A stretch of DNA of 64,000 nt, taken from the NCBI RefSeq assembly GCF_018623035.1, contig NZ_CP076023.1:310001-374000 (forward strand). The letters run 5' to 3'. Positions 8,452-17,507 of the stretch are shown here, one piece after another. The DNA comes from Cellulomonas dongxiuzhuiae. GTDB lineage: Bacteria > Actinomycetota > Actinomycetes > Actinomycetales > Cellulomonadaceae. The position numbers and the translations under genes were made by a program. Each line of letters begins with the position of its first letter. Positions within the stretch are counted from its first letter, which is position 1. Below the pieces are notes generated by a model, which searched no databases, was not told where the DNA came from, and saw only the letters and a program-made list of their open reading frames with translations.

Positions 8452-9033
8452 TCAGTGGGCGGTCGGCCGGTACGTCAGCTCCTGCGTGCGACCGTCGAGG
8501 ACGCGGCTGTCCAGCAGCTCCAGGTCGAAGTCACCCACACCGCCGAACACCGGCGCCGTGCCGCTGCGCCCGGTGAGCACCGGGAAGATCGTCACCTGCA
8601 CCTGGTCGACCAGGCCCGCGGCCAGCAGCGCCCAGTTCAGCGACAGGCTGCCGTTCGAGCGCAGCGGCAGGTCGGACTCCTCCTTGAGCCGCGCGACGAT
8701 CTCGACCGCGTCGCCGCGCGCGATCGTCACGTCGGGCCAGTCGACGGGCTCGATGAGGGTCGACGAGACCACGGTCGCCGGCAGGCGACGCATCACCTCG
8801 ACCCACGTGTCCCGCACCTCGGAGTCCTCGCCGCCGGCCGCCCGCATCGCGACGAACTCGCGCAGCGTCGTGGCCCCGAACACCATGCGCTGGTCACCGC
8901 CGTACAGCTCGTGCCGCCGCTGCAGCAGCTCGGGACCCTGCTTGCCCCAGTACCCGCCCCAGTCGCCGGGCGGCCCGTAGGAGCCGTAGCCGTCGAGGCT
9001 GGTGAAGACGTCGAAGGTGTAGGTCGCGGTCAT
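8452..9033 (-). CDS. dihydrofolate reductase family (RibD C-terminal-like) protein
   Basis: 193 residues with the RibD/DHFR-like fold: TFDVFTSLDGYGSYG at the N-terminus, MVFGATTLREF, and the LKEESDLPLRSNGSLSLNWALLAAGLVDQ block that precedes the conserved VFGG. These NADPH-binding proteins are common as stand-alone genes in actinobacteria, usually without proven function. GAGAGGGACGAC provides the ribosome binding site for ATG 9033. Confidence 0.85.
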   Translation of the reverse strand: MTATYTFDVFTSLDGYGSYGPPGDWGGYWGKQGPELLQRRHELYGGDQRMVFGATTLREFVAMRAAGGEDSEVRDTWVEVMRRLPATVVSSTLIEPVDWPDVTIARGDAVEIVARLKEESDLPLRSNGSLSLNWALLAAGLVDQVQVTIFPVLTGRSGTAPVFGGVGDFDLELLDSRVLDGRTQELTYRPTAH

Positions 9034-9243
9034 GTCGTCCCTCTCGTCGGTGGTCGTGGGTGCGGACCTGCCGTGACGCCCGGATTCATCGGGTGACGTC
9101 CGCCCGGCGCGCACCGGCGACGCGCAGCCGCCCCGCGCCCGACTCGTCCCGTTCGAGCCGTGCTCACCGGGCGGCCACCCGCCGGGCGTGCACTGCTCCC
9201 GGGGCGACGCGCGTCGCCCGGGGAGCGACGAGGGAGCGCGACG

Positions 9244-10674
9244 ATGAGACGAGCACTGCAACCGCTGGGGGTCACCGTGATGGCCGCCGCCCTGGTGCTG
9301 GGCGCCGGCGCCGGGTGGGCCGTGTCGAGCGACCTGGCGACGCACGGCGCCGCGCAGCGCCTGGGCGGCGACCAGACCCGTGCCGTGCGCGACGCGCTGC
9401 GCGGGGGCCACGCGAGGAACGTCATCCTGCTGATCGGCGACGGCATGGGCGACTCCGAGATCACCATCGCCCGCAGCTACCAGCACGGCGCGGCCGGGCG
9501 GCTGCCCGGGATCGACGCGCTGCCGCTGACGGGGCAGCTCACGACGTACGCGCTGGACCGCGAGGACGGCCGCCCCGACTACGTGACGGACTCCGCCGCC
9601 TCAGGCTCGGCGTGGGCGACCGGCACCAAGACGTACAACGGCGCGGTCTCGGTCGCGCTCGACGGCTCCTCGCAGCGCACCCTCGTCGAGATCGCGCGTG
9701 CCAACGGCCTGCGGACGGGCGTCGTCACGACGTCGGAGCTGCAGGACGCGACGCCGGCCGTGCAGCTCGCGCACGTCACCGACCGCGGCTGCTACGCGCC
9801 GTCCTCGACGTCGGCCAGGTGCCCGGGGGACGCCCTGGAGAACGGCGGTCGCGGCTCGATCACCGAGCAGATCATCGGCACGCGCGCCGACGTGACCCTC
9901 GGCGGTGGGGCGACGTCGTTCGACGAGCAGGCCACGGCCGGCCCGTGGGCGGGCCGCACGCTGCTGCAGCAGGCGAAGGACCGCGGGTACCAAGTCGTCA
10001 CCGACGCGGCCGGGCTCGCCGGCGTCCGCTCGGCGTCGCAGAAGGCGCCCGTGCTGGGCCTGTTCGCGCCGGGCAACCTGCCCACGCGCTGGGTCGGACC
10101 GCCCGCGAGCCCCACGGGCGGCGCCGAGGCCGCCGTCCGCTGCACCCCGAACCCGGCCGCCTCACCCACCCGGCCGACCCTCGCCGCGATGACGACCTCG
10201 GCGCTGTCGCTGCTGCAGCAGCGCGGCGGGCGTGCGGGCTTCTTCCTGCAGGTCGAGGGCGCGAGCATCGACAAGCAGGACCACGCGGCCGACCCGTGCG
10301 GGCAGATCGGCGAGACCGTCGACCTCGACGAGGCCGTGCAGGCCGCGCTCGACTTCGCCCGCAAGGACGGCAACACCCTGGTCGTCGTGACGGCCGACCA
10401 CGCGCACTCGAGCCAGATCGTGGCCGCCGGCGCCACGACCCCCGGCCTGACGCGCACCCTGCTCACGGCCGACGAGAAGCCGATGACGATCGCGTACGGC
10501 ACCGCACCGGCGGGTCGCTCGCAGGGTCACACCGGGTCGCAGGTCCGGGTCGCGGCCTTCGGCCCGCGCGCGGCGAACGTCGTGGGGCTGACCGACCAGA
10601 CGGACCTGTTCTTCACGATCCGCGACGCGCTGCGCCTCGACCCGGACGCCCCCGCGCCGACGCCCGGGCGATGA
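9244..10674 (+). CDS. phoA: secreted alkaline phosphatase (PhoA family)
   Basis: 476 residues. A signal peptide (RRALQPLG followed by [18 protein letters not shown]) exports the protein. The metal site motif [13 protein letters not shown] and the nucleophile motif [12 protein letters not shown] identify the alkaline phosphatase superfamily, and later ADHAHSSQI supplies zinc ligands. It should hydrolyse phosphomonoesters outside the membrane to release phosphate. GAGGGAGCGCGACG precedes ATG 9244. A strong bidirectional terminator follows. No clear PHO box was identified. Confidence 0.9.
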   Translation: MRRALQPLGVTVMAAALVLGAGAGWAVSSDLATHGAAQRLGGDQTRAVRDALRGGHARNVILLIGDGMGDSEITIARSYQHGAAGRLPGIDALPLTGQLTTYALDREDGRPDYVTDSAASGSAWATGTKTYNGAVSVALDGSSQRTLVEIARANGLRTGVVTTSELQDATPAVQLAHVTDRGCYAPSSTSARCPGDALENGGRGSITEQIIGTRADVTLGGGATSFDEQATAGPWAGRTLLQQAKDRGYQVVTDAAGLAGVRSASQKAPVLGLFAPGNLPTRWVGPPASPTGGAEAAVRCTPNPAASPTRPTLAAMTTSALSLLQQRGGRAGFFLQVEGASIDKQDHAADPCGQIGETVDLDEAVQAALDFARKDGNTLVVVTADHAHSSQIVAAGATTPGLTRTLLTADEKPMTIAYGTAPAGRSQGHTGSQVRVAAFGPRAANVVGLTDQTDLFFTIRDALRLDPDAPAPTPGR

Positions 10675-10695
10675 GCACGCCGGTCTGACCGGTCC

Positions 10696-10735
10696 ACGCG
10701 ACGGCCCCGTGCCCGTGGGTGCGGGGCCGTCGCGT
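10696..10735. terminator. bidirectional intrinsic terminator
   Basis: A perfect 14-bp inverted repeat, ACGCGACGGCCCCG at 10696-10709 and its complement at 10722-10735, with a 12-base loop, stands between the convergent phosphatase gene and the minus-strand nucleotidyltransferase gene. There is no U tract, as is usual at very high G+C. Confidence 0.75.
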
Positions 10736-10740
10736 CCACG

Positions 10741-11445
10741 TCAGCGGACCATGCCCGCCTGCAGCCGTCCGCCCAGCGGCGCGAGCCGGTCGTCGGCGAC
10801 GCGGACGAACGCCGCGACGTCGGCGGCGACGAAGGCGTCGGTCAGGGCGTCGGCGGCACGGACGTCCCACGCCCGCAGGCGGCGCAGCAGCCACCTGCCG
10901 TGCCCGAGCCACTGGCCGTGCGCGAGCAGCAGCAGCTCGGCCAGCGCGGTGTAGGCGCCGGCGAGCAGCACCGCGCGCTCACCCGGGTCGGCGGCGTCCG
11001 TCAGGTCGTCCAGCAGGCCGCTGACCCGGTACCGGCGCAGGTCGAGCGCGGCGGCCTCGACCACAGGTCCGGTGGCGAGCACGTCCCGGGCCCACGCCCG
11101 CAGCCCCGCCAGGGGTGGCCCGTCGCGCAGCACGACGCCCTCGGCGAGCATCGCCAGGACGACGGGCCGGTGCGCGGCGGCCTCCTGCTCGGCCCGCGCC
11201 CGGTAGGCCTGCGGCGTGTAGGCGAACACCTCCACGAGTCGCCCGCCGTGCGCGTACGTCGCCGCCAGGCTCGTCGTCCCGTCGACGAACGCCGCGGCCG
11301 GGCGCAGCAGCACGAGGTCGAGGTCGCTCGTCGGGGTGTCCGTCCCCGTGGCGCTGCTCCCGGCGAGCACCACCCCGACGGCGTCGGGGAAGTGTTCGGC
11401 CACGAAACCCTCGGCGAGGGTGCGCGCGTCGCCGGTCGGTGCCAC
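10741..11445 (-). CDS. nucleotidyltransferase domain protein
   Basis: 234 residues. The N-terminal half has a minimal nucleotidyltransferase motif: VVLAGSSATGTDTPTSDLDLVLL gives the GSx-SDxD pattern of the polymerase-beta-like fold. The C-terminal half is an all-helical, Arg/Leu-rich region. It may modify a small molecule or act as a stand-alone MNT-type protein; the substrate is unknown. GTG 11445 lies seven bases after TAGGGT (11453-11458, minus strand), so translation is probably leaderless. Confidence 0.75.
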   Translation of the reverse strand: MAPTGDARTLAEGFVAEHFPDAVGVVLAGSSATGTDTPTSDLDLVLLRPAAAFVDGTTSLAATYAHGGRLVEVFAYTPQAYRARAEQEAAAHRPVVLAMLAEGVVLRDGPPLAGLRAWARDVLATGPVVEAAALDLRRYRVSGLLDDLTDAADPGERAVLLAGAYTALAELLLLAHGQWLGHGRWLLRRLRAWDVRAADALTDAFVAADVAAFVRVADDRLAPLGGRLQAGMVR

Positions 11446-11513
11446 GCACGCGACCCTAGGGCCGCGCCGACCGCCCGACCAGCCGGTCGACCGGCTCCCG
11501 CCGTGGCCGACGC

Positions 11514-11810
11514 TCACGCGGTGAGCACCTGCTCGTAGTGCTCGACCACCGGGAACGGCTCGTAGAAGTGGTGCAGCAGCCGCCGCCACTCCTGGTAGCC
11601 GTCCGAGCCCCGGAACCCGACGGTGTGGTCCTCCAGCGACCGCCACGTCACGAGCAGCAGGTACGTGCCGGGGCGCTCGAGGCACCGCGAGAGCGTCAGC
11701 CCCTCGAAGCCGGGCATGCTCGCGATGACGGCCCGCGCACGCGCGAAGGCGTCCTCGAACTCCGCCTCACGGCCGGGGACGACGGACAGCAGCGCGTGCT
11801 CGAGGACCAT
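11514..11810 (-). CDS. antibiotic biosynthesis monooxygenase (ABM) domain protein
   Basis: 98 residues forming one ferredoxin-like ABM domain: VVPGREAEFEDAFARARAV, FEGLTLSRCLERPGTYLLLVTW and LLHHFYEPFPVVEHY are typical. Members are small heme-independent monooxygenases or quinol oxygenases, often dimeric. No partner gene is adjacent. The start ATG at 11810 has no clear Shine-Dalgarno. Confidence 0.85.
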   Translation of the reverse strand: MVLEHALLSVVPGREAEFEDAFARARAVIASMPGFEGLTLSRCLERPGTYLLLVTWRSLEDHTVGFRGSDGYQEWRRLLHHFYEPFPVVEHYEQVLTA

Positions 11811-11874
11811 GCGGTGATGGTGGCAGAGCGTAGGTCGTCCCGGCTGCGCCGCCCGCCCGACGATCGCGGAGGTG

Positions 11875-12561
11875 TCAGCCGCCCAGGTGTGCGACGTCCC
11901 CGACGGTGACGACGCCCCGGTTGTGGAACCGGCCGTCCTCGCGCAGCGTCGTGATGCTCCCGGACGGCACCGGGAAGGCGATGTGGCCGGCCGCTTCGAC
12001 CGGCATCCCGATCCACGCGGCCACGACGAGCCCCGCCGTGAAGCCGTGCGTCACGACGACCAGCTCGTCGACGTCCAGCGCGAGCATCTCCGTCATGGCC
12101 GGGTAGACGCGCAGCGCCACGTCGAGCCGGGTCTCCGCGCCCGGCACGCCGGGATGGTGGCGGAGCCGGTCACCGACGGCCGGCGGCGGCACGTACCGCG
12201 CGTCGAGCCAAACCTGCGGGCGTCCGCCCGCCTCGCCGTAGGAGATCTCCCGCAGGCGGGGGTCGAGCGTCGGGCCGACGCCGAGAGCGGCGCCGACGAT
12301 CTCCGCGGTGCGGCGCGTGCGGCGCAGGTCGGACGCCACGACGGCGACTCCCGCCGACGGGACGATCCGCTCACGCAGGGCTGCCGCGATCGCCACCGCC
12401 TGCCGTTCCCCTCGTGCCGTGAGCTCCGAGTCGAACTGCCCGCCGACCAGGCCCTCGACGTGGTGCGTGGCCTCGGGGTGCGTCACGACGCTGACCCGGC
12501 GCTCGCGGGCGGGCACGACGCCGGGCAGGGGCGGCGGGGTGTGCTCGGGCGGGGCGTCCAC
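11875..12561 (-). CDS. histidine phosphatase family protein with altered RHG motif
   Basis: 228 residues. The phosphoglycerate-mutase-like fold is recognisable from QFDSELTARGERQA, VVASDLRRTRRTAEI and VVVTHGFTAG, which carries the second active-site His. The first motif, normally RHGE, reads VVTHPEATHH, keeping the His but lacking the Arg before it and the Gly after it, so activity may be changed. The GTG at 12561 follows CAGGTT by six bases. Substrate unknown. Confidence 0.75.
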   Translation of the reverse strand: MDAPPEHTPPPLPGVVPARERRVSVVTHPEATHHVEGLVGGQFDSELTARGERQAVAIAAALRERIVPSAGVAVVASDLRRTRRTAEIVGAALGVGPTLDPRLREISYGEAGGRPQVWLDARYVPPPAVGDRLRHHPGVPGAETRLDVALRVYPAMTEMLALDVDELVVVTHGFTAGLVVAAWIGMPVEAAGHIAFPVPSGSITTLREDGRFHNRGVVTVGDVAHLGG

Positions 12562-12603
12562 GAGCCCAACCTGCCACGACGCACGGCGTTTCGGCGCAGC
12601 TCG

Positions 12604-13029
12604 TCAGCGGACGTGACTCCCGCCGTCGTCCGTCCCGGCCGTCGCCGGGTCGTAGTAGTCGTCGTCGTCCGCCGGGTCGTGGCCGCGGACGCGCCGCGGT
12701 GGCGTGACCTCCTCGGCCGGTGCGGCGACGTCGGGGGAGTCCGGGTCCTCGACGAGGACGACGAGCGTGACGTCGTCGCCCAGCTCGACCCCCTCGGCGC
12801 GGCGTGCGGCGACCTTGACGGGGACCATGAAGCCGCCGTCCTTGGGGAAGATCGACGTCCGGAACGTCGTCGCCCCCAGCGTCACGGTCGCCGGGATGCA
12901 GCCCCAGCCGTAGGTGACCCGCGACGCGACGACGCGCAGCCGTGCGGTCTCCGGGTCCGGCAGCGCGACGAAGTGGTACGGCGACGGCCCGCGCCACCAC
13001 ACCACCTCGCCACCGAACCGCAGCTCCAC
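12604..13029 (-). CDS. DUF1905 domain protein
   Basis: 141 residues. The segment VELRFGGEVVWWRG to GDDVTLVVLVED is a small beta-barrel typical of DUF1905: YHFVALPDPE, YGWGCIPATVTLG and FPKDGGFMVPVKVAARR. A strongly acidic, low-complexity tail (DDDDYYDPATAGTDD) follows. Start GTG 13029 is chosen from the domain boundary; an outer start at 13092 would overlap the neighbouring promoter. Function unknown. Confidence 0.75.
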   Translation of the reverse strand: MELRFGGEVVWWRGPSPYHFVALPDPETARLRVVASRVTYGWGCIPATVTLGATTFRTSIFPKDGGFMVPVKVAARRAEGVELGDDVTLVVLVEDPDSPDVAAPAEEVTPPRRVRGHDPADDDDYYDPATAGTDDGGSHVR

Positions 13030-13071
13030 GCGTGCAGCATGGCAGCGCCCACCGACACCCGGCCGGCGGCC

Positions 13072-13145
13072 TGCATCCTTCGATGCAACCACCGGTGTTC
13101 CACCCTCCGCCCGGCGCGGCCGGGAGCGTCCGATTCCTAACGTCG
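13072..13145 (+). promoter_or_regulatory. promoter P1 of CPBP-kinase-regulator operon with palindromic activator site
   Basis: TGCATC-CTTC-GATGCA (13072-13087) is a perfect 6-4-6 inverted repeat. GATTCCTA begins at 13132, a TANNNT -10 (TAACGT) is at 13138-13143, and no -35 consensus is seen, as expected for an activated promoter. The start codon is 111 bases after the first base of the palindrome. The same elements with the same spacing recur at 35093-35166. Confidence 0.65.
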
Positions 13146-13182
13146 TGTCACGTCACCAACGACTTCGACGAGAGGCACTCCG

Positions 13183-14142
13183 ATGAGCACCGTCACGGAA
13201 CAGGTACCCGTATCACCCCGGCGCGGAGGGGTGCTGGACGTCGTCCGGCGCTACCCGCTCTGGTCGTTCGTCGTGCTGGCCGTCGGCGCCAGCTGGCTCG
13301 TGTGGCTCCCGATGGTCCTCGGGCCCTACGGGCTCGGCATCTGGGACATCCAGGTACCCGGCGGTGACGACGGGTGGGTCCTCTTCGGGATGCTGCCGGG
13401 CGCGTTCGTCGGACCCATCGGTGCCGCGTTCTTCGTGACCGCCGTCACCGAGGGCCGTGCCGGGGTGCGCGCCTGGCTGAAGCGGCTGACCAAGTGGAAG
13501 GTCAACTGGCGCTGGTACGTCGGCATCCTCCTCGGCACCCCTGCCGCCCTGCTGCTGGCGTCGTTCGTCGCCGGGGGCGGTCAGGTCCAGGCGCTGCCGG
13601 TGCAGACCCTTCTCCAGTACCTGCCGTTCCTCGTGTTCCAGATCTTCACGACCGGTCTCGCCGAGGAGCCGGGCTGGCGCGACTTCGCCCTCCCCCGTGC
13701 GCAGCGTCGCTTCGGAGCACTCGCCGCGTCCCTCGGCATCGGCGTCCTGTGGGGCGTCTGGCACCTCCCGCTGTTCCTGACCGAGTGGGGCCAGGTCGAG
13801 AGCCTCCACGTGCTCCGGCCCCTGACGTTCATCGCCTTCTGCATCCTGTTCAACGTCATCATGACCTGGGTGTTCAACCGGACGGGTCAGAGCCTGCCGA
13901 TGGCGATGCTGCTGCACGTGAGCATCAACACCTACGCGAGCCTCGTCATCTCGGACATGTTCCCGCTCATCGGGGACGGCTACGACAACGTCCAGCGGGC
14001 GCTGCTGCTGGCGGCGGCCGTCGGTGCGGTCGTCACCCTCGTGGCCACCCGGGGCAAGCTGGGCTACGACCCGCAGGCCGACGAGCAGATCGCCCACCCC
14101 GTGGAGAGCGCCCGTCCGCTCGCGGCGGCACCTCTATCGTGA
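13183..14142 (+). CDS. CPBP family intramembrane metalloprotease
   Basis: 319 residues with about eight membrane segments. The CPBP/Abi motifs are present: EEPGWRDFALP (EExxxR-type metal site) near residue 160, WGVWHLPLFL, and LLHVSINTYASL, supplying the second and third metal-binding motifs. In other bacteria such proteases process peptides or prenylated proteins and often give bacteriocin immunity. It is the first gene of an operon with the kinase and regulator, six bases from the kinase start. GAGAGGCACTCCG precedes the ATG. Confidence 0.88.
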   Translation: MSTVTEQVPVSPRRGGVLDVVRRYPLWSFVVLAVGASWLVWLPMVLGPYGLGIWDIQVPGGDDGWVLFGMLPGAFVGPIGAAFFVTAVTEGRAGVRAWLKRLTKWKVNWRWYVGILLGTPAALLLASFVAGGGQVQALPVQTLLQYLPFLVFQIFTTGLAEEPGWRDFALPRAQRRFGALAASLGIGVLWGVWHLPLFLTEWGQVESLHVLRPLTFIAFCILFNVIMTWVFNRTGQSLPMAMLLHVSINTYASLVISDMFPLIGDGYDNVQRALLLAAAVGAVVTLVATRGKLGYDPQADEQIAHPVESARPLAAAPLS

Positions 14143-14147
14143 CGACG

Positions 14148-15458
14148 ATGACCGAGCCCTCCGCTCAGCAGCACCGCCGGCCGACGGACGTCGTGCCGGC
14201 GGTGTGCTGGGTGGTGTCGGTCGCGCTGCTCGCGGGGTCCGTCGTCGTGAGCAGCGCCGACCCCGCAGCGGCGGCCGGTGTGCCGGGGTTCGACGATCCG
14301 GCGTGGGGGTGGTCGGCCGGGGTGCTGGGGCTGCAGGCCCTCGCCCTGGCGCGGTGGGGCGGGCACCCGCGGGCCGCGCTGCTGGCCGTCGCCGCGGCCG
14401 TGCCGGCGCTCGTCACGCTCGGTGACGCGCTCGGCGTCGCGCTGGTCGCCGTGATGGTCGCGGCCTACCGGGCGGTGCTGGCGCGGCCGCCGCGGCCGCT
14501 CGGGCCGACGTTGCTGGGTGCCGGAGCGCTGGTCGTCATCGGTTTCGCCGGGGCGGGGCTGGTCAACGGCGGCAGCGGCTTGCGCGTCGTCGTCGGCGGC
14601 CTCATGCAGGGCGCCGCGGCCGTGGGTCTGCCGTTCGTCGCGGCCAGCGTCGTCGGGTCCCGGCGCGACGCGCTCGACGCGCTCGCCCGCACCGCCGCGG
14701 CCCAGGGCCGCGAGCGCGACGCCCTGGTGCAGGTCGCGGTCGAGCGCGAGCGCACCGCGATGGCCCGCGAGCTGCACGACATCGCGGCGCACCACCTGTC
14801 GGGGATCGCCGTGATGACCGGTGCCATCGGCCGGCAGATCGACGTCGACCCCGAGGGTGCCAAGGTCGCCGTCGCGCAGGTGCGGGAGCAGAGCACGGCG
14901 ATGCTGCGGGACCTGCGCCACCTCGTCGTGCTGCTGCGCGACGTGGACGCTCCCGTGGAGCCCGGCGGTCCCGTGCGGATGGAGACCCTGGCGGGCATCG
15001 GCGACCTCGTCGCGGGGGCGCAGGGGGCCGGGCTGCCGGTCACGCTCACGACGACCGGCCCCGTGCGCGAGCTCGCGGCGTCCGGTGCGGTCGGCCCGCT
15101 GGCCCAGCTCGCGGCGTACCGCGTCGTGCAGGAGGCGCTCGCGAACGCCGCGCGCCACGCGCCCGGTGCCCCGTGCGAGGTCCGGCTCGACGCGAGCGAC
15201 GAGGGGCGCGTCGAGGTGGTCGTCCGCAACGGTCCGCGCAGCGAGGGGGCGGCGCCCGCGCGCCACGACCCCGGCTACGGTCTGGTCGGGATGCAGGAAC
15301 GTGCCGAGCTGACCGGTGCCACCCTGCGGTTCGGGCCGACGCTCGAGGGCGGGTGGCAGGTGCGACTGACGGTGCCGGCGGCGGTCCACCCGCGACCGGG
15401 CGACGCGACGGGCGATCCGACGGGCGACGCGACGACGAGCGAGGGGCAGGACCGATGA
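14148..15458 (+). CDS. sensor histidine kinase (HisKA_3, DesK/LiaS-like)
   Basis: 436 residues. About five membrane segments fill residues 15-180 with hardly any extracellular loop, so it is an intramembrane-sensing type. The dimerisation helix ERTAMARELHDIAAHHLSG has the phospho-acceptor His at about residue 210. The ATPase domain shows RVVQEALANAARHAPG (N box) and GYGLVGMQERAEL (G box). It phosphorylates the NarL-type regulator encoded next, with which it overlaps (ATGA). ATG 14148 follows TATCGT by seven bases, so a second, internal leaderless promoter may exist; GTG 14139 is an alternative start. Confidence 0.9.
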   Translation: MTEPSAQQHRRPTDVVPAVCWVVSVALLAGSVVVSSADPAAAAGVPGFDDPAWGWSAGVLGLQALALARWGGHPRAALLAVAAAVPALVTLGDALGVALVAVMVAAYRAVLARPPRPLGPTLLGAGALVVIGFAGAGLVNGGSGLRVVVGGLMQGAAAVGLPFVAASVVGSRRDALDALARTAAAQGRERDALVQVAVERERTAMARELHDIAAHHLSGIAVMTGAIGRQIDVDPEGAKVAVAQVREQSTAMLRDLRHLVVLLRDVDAPVEPGGPVRMETLAGIGDLVAGAQGAGLPVTLTTTGPVRELAASGAVGPLAQLAAYRVVQEALANAARHAPGAPCEVRLDASDEGRVEVVVRNGPRSEGAAPARHDPGYGLVGMQERAELTGATLRFGPTLEGGWQVRLTVPAAVHPRPGDATGDPTGDATTSEGQDR

Positions 15459-16135
15459 GCCAGACCGCCACCGTCCGCGTGATCGTCGCGGACGACCAGC
15501 CGCTCGTCCGCATGGGCCTGGCCACGATGCTCGCGACCGAGCCGGGGATCGAGGTCGTGGGCCAGGCGGCGGACGGCGGCAGAGCCGTGGAGCTGGCGCG
15601 CGAGCTGCGGCCGGACGTCGTGTGCATGGACATCCGCATGCCCGGCACCGACGGCATCACCGCGACGCGTCTGCTGTGCGGCCCGGACGTCGAGGACCCG
15701 ATCCCCGTCCTGGTGCTGACGACGTTCGACGTCGACGAGTACCTGTTCGGCGCGCTCGAGGCGGGTGCGTCGGGGTTCCTGCTCAAGGACGCCGAGCCGG
15801 AGACCCTCGTCGAGGCGGTCCGCTCGGTGGCCGCGGGGCACGGCATGCTGGCCAACGCGCTGACCCGCCGCGTCCTGCGCGAGGTCGTGACGCGCCGCCG
15901 GACGCAGCCCGTGACGGCCGCGCGAGCGAGCGAGCTGCTGACGCCGCGCGAGCTCGACATCCTGCTGCTGCTGGCCCAGGGCATGTCGAACGAGGACATC
16001 GCGCGCGAGCTGTTCCTCGAGGTCTCGACGGTCAAGTCGCACCTGGCGCGCGTGATGCCGAAGCTGGGCGTCAAGTCGCGCCTGCAGGCGGTGGTGTGGG
16101 CGTACCAGAACGGGATCGTCGACACGGTCCGCTGA
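15455..16135 (+). CDS. NarL/LuxR family response regulator
   Basis: 226 residues. Receiver domain 1-125 with acidic pair DDQ near residue 12, phospho-acceptor Asp59 in DVVCMDIRMPG, Thr in LTTFD and Lys in FLLKDAEP. LuxR-type helix-turn-helix at about 160-220: LTPRELDILLLLAQGMSNEDIA and STVKSHLARVMPKLG. The likely target is the TGCATC-N4-GATGCA palindrome in front of this operon and of the 35.2 kb exporter (inference). GAGGGGCAGGACCG is the ribosome binding site. Confidence 0.92.
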   Translation: MSQTATVRVIVADDQPLVRMGLATMLATEPGIEVVGQAADGGRAVELARELRPDVVCMDIRMPGTDGITATRLLCGPDVEDPIPVLVLTTFDVDEYLFGALEAGASGFLLKDAEPETLVEAVRSVAAGHGMLANALTRRVLREVVTRRRTQPVTAARASELLTPRELDILLLLAQGMSNEDIARELFLEVSTVKSHLARVMPKLGVKSRLQAVVWAYQNGIVDTVR

Positions 16136-16209
16136 CGGGGGCGACCGGGATGACCCGGGACGCGCCTGCGGTTGAGCCGGGAACGACCCGCACCGCCTGA
16201 GGAGCCGTG

Positions 16210-16635
16210 ATGAGCACCGACCCGACCCTGACCCCCGAGGACGTCGAGCTCCTGCGGCGACCGCTGCACGGCTTCCTCAGCGTCGCCGCCGGCCCCGTCC
16301 CCGCCCAGCCTCGCCCCGTGTGGTTCGAGCTCACGGACGACGGCACCGTCCAGCTCTTCACAGGCCCCGACACCCTCAAGGTGCGCCGCCTGCGGCGTGA
16401 CCCGCGGGCGTCGCTCGTCGTCGCGGCGCCCGTGGGCGAGCGCGAGCACTGGGTGTCGGTGGCCGGGCACGTGACGGTCGAGACCGACGGTGCGCACGAC
16501 CTGGCGTCGCGCCTCGCGGCGCGCTACTGGGACCTCGCCGACGCGACCCGCGCGCGGGACCTCGAGGAGATCCTCGCCGAGGACCAGGTGCGCCTGGTGC
16601 TCCACCCGGACGCGGTCAGCCGGTACGCGTACTGA
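16210..16635 (+). CDS. pyridoxamine 5'-phosphate oxidase-like (split barrel) flavin/F420 protein
   Basis: 141 residues with a split-barrel fold: LHGFLSVAAG, RPVWFELTDDGTVQLFT, TLKVRRLRRDPRASLVV and HVTVETDG are the standard elements of the actinobacterial F420- or FMN-binding PNPOx-like group. The substrate is unknown. GAGGAGCCGTG precedes the ATG, and the upstream GTG at 16207 is less well spaced. Confidence 0.82.
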   Translation: MSTDPTLTPEDVELLRRPLHGFLSVAAGPVPAQPRPVWFELTDDGTVQLFTGPDTLKVRRLRRDPRASLVVAAPVGEREHWVSVAGHVTVETDGAHDLASRLAARYWDLADATRARDLEEILAEDQVRLVLHPDAVSRYAY

Positions 16636-16715
16636 CGCGTCCGGGCGTCACATCCCGGCGTTCATGCGCTGATCGCATCTCCCGGATTCCGGGACCTACG
16701 AGCCCCCGCGTCCCC

Positions 16716-17507
16716 TCAGGACCGGACGGTCAGCCCCTGCAGCCGGTCCCGCCACGCGGGCTCCTGCTGCTGCACGTACGCCGCCGCGTCGGGGGAGAAC
16801 AGGTGCCCGTGGACGCTCGCGCTGGCCGTTCCCTCGCCGTCGCCGTACGTGGAGACCGTGACTAGTCCCGGCACCGGCGCCGTGACCCGGACGACCGCGC
16901 GGCGCTCGCCCACGCGCTCCACCGTGCCGGTCGCGCCGAGCAGGTCGACCGACGCGCCCTCGTCGCCGAGCCGCAGCGCGTCGCGCAGCGCCACCCAGAG
17001 GGCCGCGGCGTCACCCGGGTGGGACGCGCTGACCTCGAGCTGCGTCGCCTCCTGCCCGGGGAAGTGCGCGAGGTACAGGCGCAGGACGTCGAACGACGGC
17101 TTCCAGGCGGTGCCCATGTCGTCCCACCACTCCTGCTCCCAGTCGGCGCCGGTGCCGAACCCGCTGGTGGTGACGTGGACGACGCACGTGCCGCCGGAGC
17201 GTGCCTCGACGATGAACTCCGAGGTCATCGGGCTCAGCTCGTCGGGCTCCTTGCCCATGAGGGCGGCCCAGTCCTCCTCGTACACGACGCGGCGCGGCGG
17301 CTCCCAGTCGGTGACGTGGCCGTCGGAGCCCATGTCCTCGCCCATGGCGAAGTGCAGGCGGCCGCCCTCGCGCTCCTCGATCTCGGTGGGCAGGAACCAC
17401 GCGCTCATGCCCTGCGCGGTGGCCACGGCGTGCCACACCTGCTCGGGGGTGCCGGGCACCTCGACGCTGAACTGCAGGCGGTAGGGGACGTGCGGTGCGG
17501 TGCTCAT
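16716..17507 (-). CDS. SRPBCC/AHSA1-like ligand-binding protein
   Basis: 263 residues. Residues 5-150 form an AHSA1-type START-like domain: LQFSVEVPGTPEQVWHAVATAQGMSAWFLPTEIE, then DWEPPRRVVYEEDW and WWDDMGTAWKPSFD. The rest resembles a second, diverged module. Its ATG overlaps the stop of the ArsR-type gene, the usual pairing of an ArsR regulator with a SRPBCC protein in actinobacteria. No enzymatic role is established. Confidence 0.85.
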   Translation of the reverse strand: MSTAPHVPYRLQFSVEVPGTPEQVWHAVATAQGMSAWFLPTEIEEREGGRLHFAMGEDMGSDGHVTDWEPPRRVVYEEDWAALMGKEPDELSPMTSEFIVEARSGGTCVVHVTTSGFGTGADWEQEWWDDMGTAWKPSFDVLRLYLAHFPGQEATQLEVSASHPGDAAALWVALRDALRLGDEGASVDLLGATGTVERVGERRAVVRVTAPVPGLVTVSTYGDGEGTASASVHGHLFSPDAAAYVQQQEPAWRDRLQGLTVRS

